Assembly: GCF_028737195.1 (NCBI RefSeq) | Contig: NZ_JAQZAJ010000008.1 | Span: forward strand, 26,850-90,849 | DNA from: Pseudovibrio exalbescens | Lineage (GTDB): Bacteria > Pseudomonadota > Alphaproteobacteria > Rhizobiales > Stappiaceae | Reading direction: 5' to 3' | Length of the DNA: 64,000 nt | Notes under the pieces: model-generated | What the model was told of the DNA's origin: nothing | Database searches by the model: none | Seen by the model: the letters and a program-made list of their open reading frames with translations, nothing else | Shown: positions 43,241 through 50,481 of the stretch, one piece after another | How the letters are laid out: the number at the start of each line of letters is the position of its first letter | Numbering within the stretch: the stretch's first letter is position 1 | Made by a program: the position numbers and the translations under genes

Positions 43241-44454
43241 GTGGAAACTCCATCTGATTGGGCAATTGGTTTCGGATGTTGCAGATCGGGCCGTGGCTCA
43301 TGGGAACCGCAGAGCGGAACAATGAGACCCGCCAGAAAAAAGCACACGGAGGCCAGCCAAAAGGCTGCCGATATGTCCCAGGTTCCGAGATAGCCACCGG
43401 CAACGGACCCGAGGGCAAGGCCAGCAAATTGCACACTGGAAACGCGGGTCGCCGCGCGGGCCCCGTCCGCTCTTGGGGCGGCGCAGAGGGCGCGTGTGGT
43501 GTTGACGCTGGTGACAACCGCCGTTGCCATTGCCAGGAGGATGGTTGCGCCGAGAACGCTGGCAAATGTTTCACCAAAACCAAGCCAGGCCAAAGCGCCG
43601 GTGCCCAAAAGGGCCGCTATCAGCTGCCCGGCAAGAAGATGCCGGCCAACGAGCTGCTTCACGCCAAGCTGGGCAAGCGTGCCAGCAACAAGAGCAAGCG
43701 CAAGGCAAAGACCGGTCAAGGCGGCGCTCTGCTGCGCGCCAACCTGCAGGACGCTTTGGATCAGGGGCCCGAGAAGGATATAGGAGAGGCCCGTCGTGAT
43801 CTGAATTCCAAGCGCAGTGGCAAGCTTGGGAAGGTCCGTGCGATGGCGGGGCACCGGTGCTGCTTCAGGTTCCGGGCGCTGTCCGTCCTCCCGCGCGCCG
43901 CGCAGTTTCCACAAGGCGCAAAGATAGAGGGGCAGCGGGCCACTCAAGAGCCAGAGCGGGGCCCCTCCAATTGCTACAACAGATGGAAGAGAGAGATTGC
44001 CGGCGACACGCCCAACCCCGATGAAGCCATTCAGCCTGCCAATATCCTTGAGCAGGTCTGCGGCGGTCCGGCTTGACCGGTGCGCCAGAGCCTGACCCAA
44101 AGGCAACATCGCCGGTGCGCTCGCGCTGTAGAGGAGCCGCGCTGCGAAAAAGGCAGCCAATCCCGAAGCCGCTGGCAGCAGGCCCGCAAGGGTCGCCGCC
44201 GCACTAAGGCTGAGCCCGGTGACTGCGACTGCGCTGCCCACAATGGCTGCTTTCAAGGAAACCAAAAGCCCGAACCGGTGGGCGATTTTGCCCCACACCC
44301 AGACAGCTGCAGCAGACAGGGCCAGTCCGCCCCCGACCAGAACACCGATTGTGCCGATGTCCGTTTGAAACACCTCGCACAAGACCGGCACAATGGCGAT
44401 CAAAACAGCCTGATGATAGGCGCTGGCGCTGGTCACCCAGAAGATCGGAGCCAT
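43237..44454 (-). CDS. MFS transporter, probable siderophore exporter
   Basis: Inner-membrane permease of 405 residues and about 12 helices, first gene of the biosynthetic operon. Key pieces are APIFWVTSASAYHQAVLIAI, FQTDIGTIGVLVGGGLALSA, PAMLPLGQALAHRSSRTAAD and TNTTRALC-like loops in the C-terminal half. Permeases in this position usually export the finished siderophore, but the sequence does not prove direction. A TTG at 44493 opens a longer frame, but it would start 5 bp from the iron box. I prefer the ATG at 44454, which has GAGGG 14 bases upstream. The last bases overlap the iucD start. Confidence 0.8.
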   Translation of the reverse strand: MAPIFWVTSASAYHQAVLIAIVPVLCEVFQTDIGTIGVLVGGGLALSAAAVWVWGKIAHRFGLLVSLKAAIVGSAVAVTGLSLSAAATLAGLLPAASGLAAFFAARLLYSASAPAMLPLGQALAHRSSRTAADLLKDIGRLNGFIGVGRVAGNLSLPSVVAIGGAPLWLLSGPLPLYLCALWKLRGAREDGQRPEPEAAPVPRHRTDLPKLATALGIQITTGLSYILLGPLIQSVLQVGAQQSAALTGLCLALALVAGTLAQLGVKQLVGRHLLAGQLIAALLGTGALAWLGFGETFASVLGATILLAMATAVVTSVNTTRALCAAPRADGARAATRVSSVQFAGLALGSVAGGYLGTWDISAAFWLASVCFFLAGLIVPLCGSHEPRPDLQHPKPIAQSDGVST

Positions 44455-44497
44455 GGGAAACAGAATAACCCTCGCGTTTTCAAAATCTTGCAAAACA

Positions 44498-44512
44498 TGA
44501 GTCTAGTACTCA
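44498..44512. promoter_or_regulatory. Iron-responsive TGA-N9-TCA box before the biosynthesis operon
   Basis: TGAGTCTAGTACTCA, followed by AGTTA, fits the RirA/IRO-box pattern. It agrees with the 37081-37095 box at both half-sites, part of the spacer and the AGTTA tail. It is the likely site of iron repression for the exporter-iucDABC operon. Confidence 0.65.
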
Positions 44513-44825
44513 AGTTAAATTTTGTTTGCAAGAGTGAATTTGCCAACGGGAGCAGATTGTTTCGTCATTTGGCCGCAGAGGCCCGAACGTGCACGTTTGG
44601 GCGGTTGCGGAAAAAGAGTGACCGTTTGAGGCGTAACCTCCCTATGGAAGCGGCAGAAACGGCAGCCCTCGAGGAGGATTTTCCTATTGGAATTCGAGGA
44701 GATTGCTGTTTGGAGCCTGTCTTTGTTCATGGTTGCCGGCATCAGACACGGATTGGCTTGCGACTCAGCTGTTGTTTTGCCGGTGCCATGGCACCTTCCC
44801 GTCCACTCTGCGCAAGATTGCGAAA
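44513..44825. other. Intergenic stretch, no gene supported
   Basis: This sequence lies between the siderophore operon promoter and a stray autotransporter fragment. Frames open on both strands show no recognisable product. The CCCTCGAGGAGGATTTTCC region near 44670 resembles a ribosome site but leads to no plausible protein. Confidence 0.4.
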
Positions 44826-45043
44826 CAAGCCCTCGACAGGCTGACGATCAGTCCCCACGCGTCGTTGGGGCTGGCCCATCACCATCGCGGGGCCTATGAC
44901 GAAAGCATGGAGCTGGATACGTCGGCCCACTATGACGCGCTGGACCTGACGGAGCTTTACGGCGGCTTGGGCGTTGAGGTGGCGCACCAACTGACCAACA
45001 GCGTCAGCCTGCGCGTTGACACCGGTTTCGACGAGGATTTTGA
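44826..45043 (+). pseudogene. Fragment of the HAF autotransporter beta-barrel
   Basis: About 218 bp copy 25963-26180 of the autotransporter gene with roughly 95% identity. It encodes ALDRLTISPHASLGLAHHHR to EVAHQLTNSVSLRVDTGFDE in an open frame, without start, signal peptide or the barrel end. After about 45043 the match stops. It lies 19 kb from the intact gene, at the edge of the CDI region, and is best read as debris of a duplication or rearrangement. Confidence 0.9.
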
Positions 45044-45090
45044 CCTTGCCCCAAAGCAAACATCAGTGTCATCAGCTATGACGGTGTCTT

Positions 45091-45210
45091 CTACCGGCAA
45101 AATTCAGCTTGGCTTGATGCGCTTTGCATCAATGCCATGGCCAGCACGCCACATGCAGCGAACAACGAAACAACGATCAAACCGATGACATAGCGCGATA
45201 GGCCAAACAT
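45091..45210 (-). CDS. 39-residue membrane peptide after the MafI-type immunity gene
   Basis: A 39-residue frame MFGLSRYVIGLIVVSLFAAC-GVLAMALMQSASS-QAEFCR starts 2 bp after the immunity stop. It consists of a basic N-terminus, one hydrophobic segment with FAAxGxxAxxA and a polar tail. The peptide at 49975-50094, after the main cdiI, has the same length, position and hydrophobic pattern (LFFAAFGIIAALAA), so the two look like paralogues. Neither type-2 immunity gene has such a peptide. The coding assignment rests on this repeated context, because the frame alone is too short to be convincing. It might be a membrane-anchored accessory or immunity factor. Confidence 0.45.
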   Translation of the reverse strand: MFGLSRYVIGLIVVSLFAACGVLAMALMQSASSQAEFCR

Positions 45211-45212
45211 GT

Positions 45213-45470
45213 TCAGCTCTTTGGGGGCGCAAGAAAACACCATTTCTGCGGATCGATCTTCATACTTTCACCTAGTTCGCAGATATTCTGAAACTCTTGC
45301 TCGCTTGGAAAAACATCAAATTCAAATAACTGTTCACACAGATTTTCGAATGCCACACCCCATTCGCCGTGTTCAGCAGTCGATTGGTAATCGTCCAGCA
45401 ACTCATCAGCCAACCGACCTCTAAATCTCTGAATTAGCGATATAATTGTTCTTTGAATTTCGTTTTCCAT
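45213..45470 (-). CDS. MafI-like immunity protein for the EndoU toxin module
   Basis: An 85-residue acidic protein resembling the MafI family of polymorphic-toxin immunity proteins (LRxxLxxDxLxxAxEYxxHGEyxxAFExLcxQLxEy-like pattern): RGRLADELLDDYQSTAEHGE, WGVAFENLCEQLFEFDVFPS and FQNICELGESMKIDPQKWCF. It starts 1 base downstream of the EndoU-toxin stop, the normal toxin-immunity order, and would bind and neutralise that toxin. The reading frame is intact even though the toxin reading frame is disrupted upstream. It is followed after 2 bases by the 39-residue membrane peptide gene. Confidence 0.75.
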   Translation of the reverse strand: MENEIQRTIISLIQRFRGRLADELLDDYQSTAEHGEWGVAFENLCEQLFEFDVFPSEQEFQNICELGESMKIDPQKWCFLAPPKS

Positions 45471-45471
45471 G

Positions 45472-46193
45472 TCAATACTCTGGATACGCTATGATTATAC
45501 CTTCACCAGCGGGTTCGATGATTACACGAACTGGTACACCGTCAACGACTGGCAAATCTCCATTGGCGTCTGTAACAACGAAACGAGCAGGTTTACCTGA
45601 TTTTGTGTAAAGTCCACCGCTGCCAGTTTGTGGCTTCCACAAAAGGTTGGGATTTGTTGCAAGATCTGTGGTTGTACTCATAATCTTATTTGCATCCCCA
45701 CTTTGTGGGAAAGGTGTTTTACCCGAACCACCTGGCCACAAATGACCACCGCCTGTGGCGTCTCCATGCAGTATGTGCTGCGTGCGTTGTGCACTTGCTA
45801 CGTTAGTTGATGGATCGACTAGAGGCTTTAACGGTACATTATTTACAACCCCCCCCCATTGAACACCTGATCATGCTGTCTGACCAGCGCTTCAGACCTT
45901 TGCGAGGCAAGTGCTCGGACAGCGTTCAACTCAAACCCGATTGCCATCAGATCATAGGCCAATGATGCTTGGGTTTGATCGAGGCCGGTGGCGCGCATCA
46001 CCAGTTGGACACCGAAAGGCAGTGCCTCCTCTCCGGTGATCAATTGGGCTAGACCAGCAGCTGCCGTATCCGCTCCATGAGCTGCAACGACGACAGATGC
46101 CGTTGCACAGGCCGTCCCTGCAGAAGCAGGGCACATGTACACAGCGCCAGCCACTTCAGCCGCGCCAAAGACAACATCAATCGCTCCGGCAAA
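45472..46193 (-). pseudogene. Orphan CDI module: type-1 pretoxin with EndoU nuclease tail, frameshifted
   Basis: The 3' part encodes an EndoU-type RNase tail: QHILHGDATGGGH, LWPGGSGKTPFPQSGDANKI, WKPQTGSGGLYTKSGKPARF and VIIEPAGEGIIIAYPEY, with the His and Lys pattern of CdiA EndoU toxins. The 5' part (45858-46193) copies the pretoxin of the main cdiA almost exactly ([20 protein letters not shown] to QHDQVFNGG). The two frames meet at a run of nine G (minus strand, 45849-45857) that puts the tail out of frame; seven or ten G would restore NGGVVNNVP. The upstream end stops at an IS3 remnant. As it stands there is no start codon or secretion signal, so it is a silent cassette. Confidence 0.85.
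45849..45857. repeat. Poly-C/G run of nine at the pretoxin-toxin junction
   Basis: Nine consecutive C on the plus strand lie exactly at the pretoxin/toxin boundary. The corresponding place in the main cdiA has six G followed by ATT. Homopolymers of this length slip readily. Confidence 0.9.
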
Positions 46194-46407
46194 CCTATGC
46201 AAAACGGTTTTATCGAATGCTTCATTGGTCGCCTAAGGGATGAGTGCTTTAACGAGCATCTGTTTAATAACCTACCTCACGCCCGCTCCCTGATCACACG
46301 ATGGTGCGACGATAATAATCACAAACGCCCCATACTAGTCTCGACGGGCTGACACCGTTGGAGCATCCCAAATGGTCTCGGAAATACCAAAAACAGAACA
46401 GCGCTAA
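46192..46407 (+). mobile_element. IS3-family transposase remnant
   Basis: Encodes the C-terminal end of an IS3 OrfB integrase: [40 protein letters not shown], a frameshift, then [13 protein letters not shown] and a TAG at about 46405. The D-D-E domain before it is missing. The left end is fused directly to the cdiA pretoxin fragment, so an insertion or deletion event created this junction. Confidence 0.85.
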
Positions 46408-46520
46408 CTTATAGTCGCGGGTTCTTTGAGGAGCAGGTCAAAATGCGGTGCTCTACGCAGTACAAATTGACGGCTTTGATGTGTAGTGCCCCTATCACGC
46501 ACCAAGCTAAAGAACTGTGA

Positions 46521-46874
46521 TCATCCAAACAATAAATCAACCTTAACTCTAGGCCAAACATATAGATTTAACGTCAGGTTTAACTCCCTCTCTCCAAGAC
46601 CAATAGATATTAGCTGTCGATCCTCGTCTATTGAAAGGTGATTTAATCGCCCATTAGTGATACGGAATGCTTCACTCGCTTCCTCTCCAATGGCCATGCT
46701 AAAAGTCCGGTCAACAGTGCCCAACCAAATTCTAGCGGGTTGGCCTAATTCGTCCCGGAATGTGTATGTTTCAACAAAAAACTCATCATCGACCTCGAGG
46801 TCACAGCCGAATGCCGCGACAATATCATTTGAAGCAGGAACACAAAAATCAGCTTCTTTAATTTCCAGACGCAT
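46521..46874 (-). CDS. Immunity protein of orphan CDI module 3
   Basis: A 117-residue acidic protein (MRLEIKEADFCVPASNDIVA, DDEFFVETYTFRDELGQPAR, RELNLTLNLYVWPRVKVDLL) starting 12 bp after the module-3 toxin tail. Position, size and lack of export signal fit a CdiI-type immunity protein. I do not recognise a named family. It would protect against the toxin at 46887-47336. Confidence 0.65.
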   Translation of the reverse strand: MRLEIKEADFCVPASNDIVAAFGCDLEVDDEFFVETYTFRDELGQPARIWLGTVDRTFSMAIGEEASEAFRITNGRLNHLSIDEDRQLISIGLGERELNLTLNLYVWPRVKVDLLFG

Positions 46875-46886
46875 CGCCGTTTCCTC

Positions 46887-47336
46887 CTACCTATAGGGTA
46901 TCGTAGTGACAAAGCGGGTCAGGCCACTAACACCAACTTCAAAAGTGATTTCCAGTCGAACTGCCCCTCCTGGCCCCTTAAACAACGATTCTCGAACTTC
47001 GAATTTTCGTGTGACACCATCTTCTCCTGTCCGAGAAAACGTATTGATCACGCTCGATGGATCTCCCGCCACGTCATCAAAATGCGAAGTAAGAGCTTGT
47101 CGGCCAGCTGGAGTATCATGAATCCCAATTCGTGAAAACTCGCTTTGAAGCTGTTGCGAACGAGCGGTATTGTGCGGATTAGACGTTACACGACCGAACA
47201 GGTAATCAAACTTACCGTCATCGATCTTGATACCCCCCCCCTTTATGGCAGCATTAGCTTCCTTAATCGACGCATATTCATCGCCGTTTGCATCGACAAC
47301 TACTTTTGTACCGTCGGGTTTGATCCGGATCCTCAC
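46887..47336 (-). CDS. Orphan CDI toxin tail, module 3
   Basis: A 149-residue C-terminal toxin region: KFDYLFGRVTSNPHNTARSQ, QLQSEFSRIGIHDTPAGRQA and FEVRESLFKGPGGAVRLEIT ending in VSGLTRFVTTIPYR. The FGRVTSNPHNTARS and GIHDTPxGRQxL pattern is typical of polymorphic toxin ends, but the activity is unknown. The frame opens further upstream and continues the type-2 pretoxin (LLAGAEILGLG) to about 47425, where a one-base deletion separates it from the rest of the pretoxin. There is no start with a ribosome site; the first in-frame GTG is at 47336. It is an orphan, probably silent tail unless recombined into cdiA. Confidence 0.6.
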   Translation of the reverse strand: MRIRIKPDGTKVVVDANGDEYASIKEANAAIKGGGIKIDDGKFDYLFGRVTSNPHNTARSQQLQSEFSRIGIHDTPAGRQALTSHFDDVAGDPSSVINTFSRTGEDGVTRKFEVRESLFKGPGGAVRLEITFEVGVSGLTRFVTTIPYR

Positions 47337-47470
47337 GCCAAGTCCAAGTATCTCTGCCCCAGCTAGAAGGTCCTCGAAGCCGGCGGTAAGAAGTGGACCC
47401 CACTTCCGTTCAAAGTAGCATTTTGGACTTTATTGACGTCTAGGTCTGCTTCGCCAGTCAGACCTGACAA
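47337..47470 (-). pseudogene. Degraded type-2 pretoxin fragment of module 3
   Basis: The minus strand matches the module-2 protein region GLTGQLDLTDEEVQAAILN (here GLTGEADLDVNKVQNATLN) and then KWGPLLTAGFEDLLAG. Between the two, AATGCAAAG of module 2 is AACGGAAG here, a one-base deletion that shifts the frame. Homology stops upstream of the GLTG segment. It links the toxin at 46887 to an ancestor shared with module 2. Confidence 0.7.
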
Positions 47471-47559
47471 TCGTCACCGCAGACCAGACGGAGGTCGAGC
47501 GCTGATTAGCGCTGAACATGAAGACGTGGGAATTCACCATGAGGCTGCTGAAACTGGGA

Positions 47560-47937
47560 TTAGATGAACTCTACATCTATTCTATCCACCTCTAATTCAA
47601 CCTGCTCTCCATCTAAATATCCATATTCGTCAACTAAAAAATCATCTTCAAATGGGAGACCACACTGGATGGTGTTCCCGACTAGCCTACCTCGCAACCT
47701 ATATCTAAATCCATTGTCTATCCGTTCAACACCTCGCTCTATGGACGAGCTTTTCTTCAGCCTGTATTCGTCAATTACAAAAATATGGAATACGACTGGA
47801 TAACTACGTCCTAACTGTATTTCATAGGGAACAATGCTCGCGAAGCATACAACCTCAATCCCGTTGACAAATAAAGACACCTGTTCCTCAACGTGATCAC
47901 CGATTTCCTTCAATTGTGCTCGCATTACTATTCTCAT
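47560..47937 (-). CDS. Immunity protein of orphan CDI module 2
   Basis: A 125-residue acidic, mostly beta protein (RAQLKEIGDHVEEQVSLFVN, PYEIQLGRSYPVVFHIFVID, LVDEYGYLDGEQVELEVDRI). It starts 2 bases after the module-2 toxin stop, the typical toxin-immunity arrangement. I do not recognise a named family. A second start (ATG at codon 5) is possible. It would neutralise the toxin encoded at 47940. Confidence 0.7.
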   Translation of the reverse strand: MRIVMRAQLKEIGDHVEEQVSLFVNGIEVVCFASIVPYEIQLGRSYPVVFHIFVIDEYRLKKSSSIERGVERIDNGFRYRLRGRLVGNTIQCGLPFEDDFLVDEYGYLDGEQVELEVDRIDVEFI

Positions 47938-47939
47938 TT

Positions 47940-49562
47940 CTAGGGATTGTATGGGAGAATTACTTTATCTTCTTTATTGCCGTTAATGGTTTTCCAGAAA
48001 TCTCTTCCACTCTTCACATGCAGGGTTGTAATATGCCCATCGCTATTCGTTCCTACAAAAGCAAATTTAGCTTTGCCTTTTCGGTCGTTCCCCATGAATT
48101 GAGCATATCCAACACGTTTCTGACCATTACACTCATATTGCACAGATGTGCCGTTTTTCTGCACATACTGAGCGAGCTCAAGATATGCAGCTGGATTATT
48201 TACGCCAAATTCCTTGCCGTGCTTTTCAAAGTGCTCATCCAATTTTATTTGGCTTGAAAACTGCCTCGGAACATTAGTTAAGCGATTCGCCTGATTAGCT
48301 GTCTTATATTCAACGCCGTTTGCATCGCGAATTACTGTTTGACCATTGGCTTTGGTCAGGAGACTCATGCCTGGACCAAGAATCCCAACCCCAGCGAGAA
48401 GGTCCTCGAAGCCGGCGGTAAGAAGCGGACCCCACTTTGCATTCAGGATGGCAGCCTGAACTTCCTCATCTGTCAGATCCAGTTGACCGGTCAAGCCCTG
48501 AACGTAAGCAAGGCTGACTTGCGCCTGCATGGTCTCCGGCAGATCATCAATTAAGTCTTGAATGCCGAAATCAGAAGCCAAAACGGGAACAAGAGATGAT
48601 TTTGCGCTGCCATATGCAGCGAACATCAATTCTGCCCGACCCGGATTTGCAGCCACCGCATCCAAAAAGGCAACGGCTTGCGCACTATCCTTGTTCTCTG
48701 CGTACTCCGCTAAAACTTCCTGCAAAGCAGCTTGCGTAACGTTCTGCCCCTGAGGCCAACGAGATTGAGAGGACGCGAGTTCATAAATGCCAACCCGGTT
48801 CAACAGGGTGTCAGCATTTATAAGTTCCTGACGATATTCTGAACTTCCCCTTTCCAATAGGCCAAACATTGTCTGGCCATCGACAGTCGCGGGTCCGTTG
48901 TAACTGGCTTCAATGAATGCTCGCGCCTCATCACCAAATGCCACTCGGTGCAAATCGAAGCTCTCGGACACCCCTTTCAGGGTTTCTGCCGCCAAAATGC
49001 CCTTGGCTTCGTCTAAAGACAGATCGCACTTGCCATGGTTTTCGCAGACCCAGTTACGGAATTCGTCAGCCTTTTCTTCGATCCATTCAATCTCGCTGCG
49101 ATGAAGAAGGCGGTTGTTGCGAAGACCAGACTCTGCAATGTGTGCCGCTATGCTGACATTGGATCCGTCTCCACCGGAGAAGAGGAAACCGGAAAGTGCC
49201 CCGACAAGCTTTGTGAACTTTTGCTGTTGTGCGTCGCTCAATTGCGTTCCGCTGAGCGATCCGGCAAACAGGCTTTGTGCAATCGCCCCGGCAGCACCGG
49301 CGGCACAGCCCTGACCACCGTTCTGGGCCGCCCCTGCAGCACAGCCTGCAAGGCCATGCAAAATGGCATGCGGCAGGGAGCCCTCCCAAGCCTCGTTGGT
49401 CTGGATCATGTCGCCATTGGCATCTCGAATAATGCCCAGCTCACCAATCTCGAACTGGATATCGGCAAGGGTCAGGCTGACCAGCGTTTTGACCATGGAA
49501 GCGGAAAAACCTTCCATGAAATCCGTGCCATAAACGGCAGAGGACAGACCGTTCGTGATCAC
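47940..49562 (-). CDS. Orphan CDI toxin with type-2 pretoxin, module 2
   Basis: A 540-residue frame with the conserved CdiA pretoxin start VITNGLSSAVYGTDFMEGFS, which equals cdiA near residue 2446, up to AGAAQNGGQGCAA. It then diverges completely into a type-2 pretoxin (LRNNRLLHRSEIEWIEEKAD to FEDLLAGVGILG). The last 105 residues (KLDEHFEKHGKEFGVNNPAA, ELAQYVQKNGTSVQYECNGQ, TLHVKSGRDFWKTINGN) are a toxin domain with a HxxKHGKEF motif, probably a nuclease of unknown type. The frame opens at a GTG but lacks a signal peptide, TPS domain and ribosome site; the upstream end is a 133-bp microhomology deletion relative to cdiA. It looks like a silent cassette. Confidence 0.75.
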   Translation of the reverse strand: MITNGLSSAVYGTDFMEGFSASMVKTLVSLTLADIQFEIGELGIIRDANGDMIQTNEAWEGSLPHAILHGLAGCAAGAAQNGGQGCAAGAAGAIAQSLFAGSLSGTQLSDAQQQKFTKLVGALSGFLFSGGDGSNVSIAAHIAESGLRNNRLLHRSEIEWIEEKADEFRNWVCENHGKCDLSLDEAKGILAAETLKGVSESFDLHRVAFGDEARAFIEASYNGPATVDGQTMFGLLERGSSEYRQELINADTLLNRVGIYELASSQSRWPQGQNVTQAALQEVLAEYAENKDSAQAVAFLDAVAANPGRAELMFAAYGSAKSSLVPVLASDFGIQDLIDDLPETMQAQVSLAYVQGLTGQLDLTDEEVQAAILNAKWGPLLTAGFEDLLAGVGILGPGMSLLTKANGQTVIRDANGVEYKTANQANRLTNVPRQFSSQIKLDEHFEKHGKEFGVNNPAAYLELAQYVQKNGTSVQYECNGQKRVGYAQFMGNDRKGKAKFAFVGTNSDGHITTLHVKSGRDFWKTINGNKEDKVILPYNP

Positions 49563-49974
49563 GCCGTCAATCGCGCTATCGAGAATGTTGCATCCTTCAG
49601 GCGGCCCCGGTTGCTATGCCGTTTTCACAGGAGAAGAAGGATAGGAACAAGCCACCGAGCCTTGCCGAGAATACGGCGGCATCACACCCGCTATGAAACT
49701 CAAAACAGCGGCCTGAAATCCAGCTTTAAAGCCAAACAAATAAGGATGCTTACCCATACCTTTGGGAAGTCAGCAGTGGTCAATCGCGTTGTATTTGGGC
49801 GTTAGAGGACCGCGAAAGCGCTCACTCGTCCCCAAGCAAGGCTCGCGATGACATACAACGCGCGTACGTCACAGGTTCCCGCAAAAAGAAAGCACCTTTG
49901 ACTGCAACATCGTTGCGTGTCAGAGGTGGGGCTCTAGCGGAGAAGGCGGAACCGGTTGGGTAGGTCAGATGGTG
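49563..49974. other. Gap between CDI modules, mostly unassigned
   Basis: The first 40 bp continue the module-2 homology to cdiA, ending at about 49601. Beyond that no known gene is seen. A 47-residue minus-strand frame (49614-49757, MGKHPYLFGFKAGFQAAVLS) has a hydrophobic part but no supporting context. The rest is featureless. Confidence 0.4.
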
Positions 49975-50094
49975 CTATGCTGAGAAATATTCAAAAAGAG
50001 ACGAAACCCCATTTGCGGCAAGAGCCGCAATAATCCCGAATGCCGCGAAAAACAGAACCAGAATGGCTTGGGTCAAATGGCGACAAATCTTCAT
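49975..50094 (-). CDS. 39-residue membrane peptide after the main cdiI
   Basis: A 39-residue frame MKICRHLTQAILVLFFAAFG-IIAALAANGVSS-LFEYFSA starts 7 bp after the cdiI stop. It has a basic start, one hydrophobic segment and a polar C-terminus. Length, gene position and hydrophobic pattern match the peptide at 45091-45210. Both lie behind the immunity gene of a type-1 pretoxin module, which suggests it is part of the module rather than chance. The function is unknown; it may anchor or assist immunity, or take part in toxin entry. The frame is too short to be convincing by itself. Confidence 0.5.
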   Translation of the reverse strand: MKICRHLTQAILVLFFAAFGIIAALAANGVSSLFEYFSA

Positions 50095-50101
50095 GCGCTT
50101 T

Positions 50102-50467
50102 TCATTTTTCAAACAGGAAATGTGGTTGGGATGCCCTAGCCCCTTCAGGGCGCTCTTCGAATACCCGACCTAACTCATTATCAAAGTAAACCACTTTGAT
50201 ATCTTCTAGTTCGACCCGCAAACGTTCCCACAGTGCCCAACCCTCTTCGTTGAATGCCTGTGCTTCTTCACGCGTCCGAAAACCCGATTGAACAGGGTCA
50301 GACCGGTTCAATGTAGCATCATACTGCCTCGCCCAATTCAGTAAGTCTTTTTCCAAAACAGAAGACAACGGAAGAGTTGCAGGATCGATGTTCCCGATAT
50401 TCGATACACCCCAAAGGGGCCAGCAGTCATAGTCAGCCATCAATTTGATTTTCGTGCGTGAGTCCAT
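50102..50467 (-). CDS. cdiI: CdiI-type immunity protein
   Basis: A 121-residue acidic protein (MADYDCWPLWGVSNIGNIDP, LEKDLLNWARQYDATLNRSD, FNEEGWALWERLRVELEDIK) starting 14 bp after the cdiA stop with GAGGA before the ATG. The MADYxCxPLW start and the WARxYDATLNxxDP pattern recur in immunity proteins annotated next to CDI toxins. It should bind the cdiA C-terminal toxin in the cytoplasm and protect sibling cells. The 39-residue peptide gene follows. Confidence 0.8.
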   Translation of the reverse strand: MDSRTKIKLMADYDCWPLWGVSNIGNIDPATLPLSSVLEKDLLNWARQYDATLNRSDPVQSGFRTREEAQAFNEEGWALWERLRVELEDIKVVYFDNELGRVFEERPEGARASQPHFLFEK

Positions 50468-50481
50468 CTTACAGCAATCCT

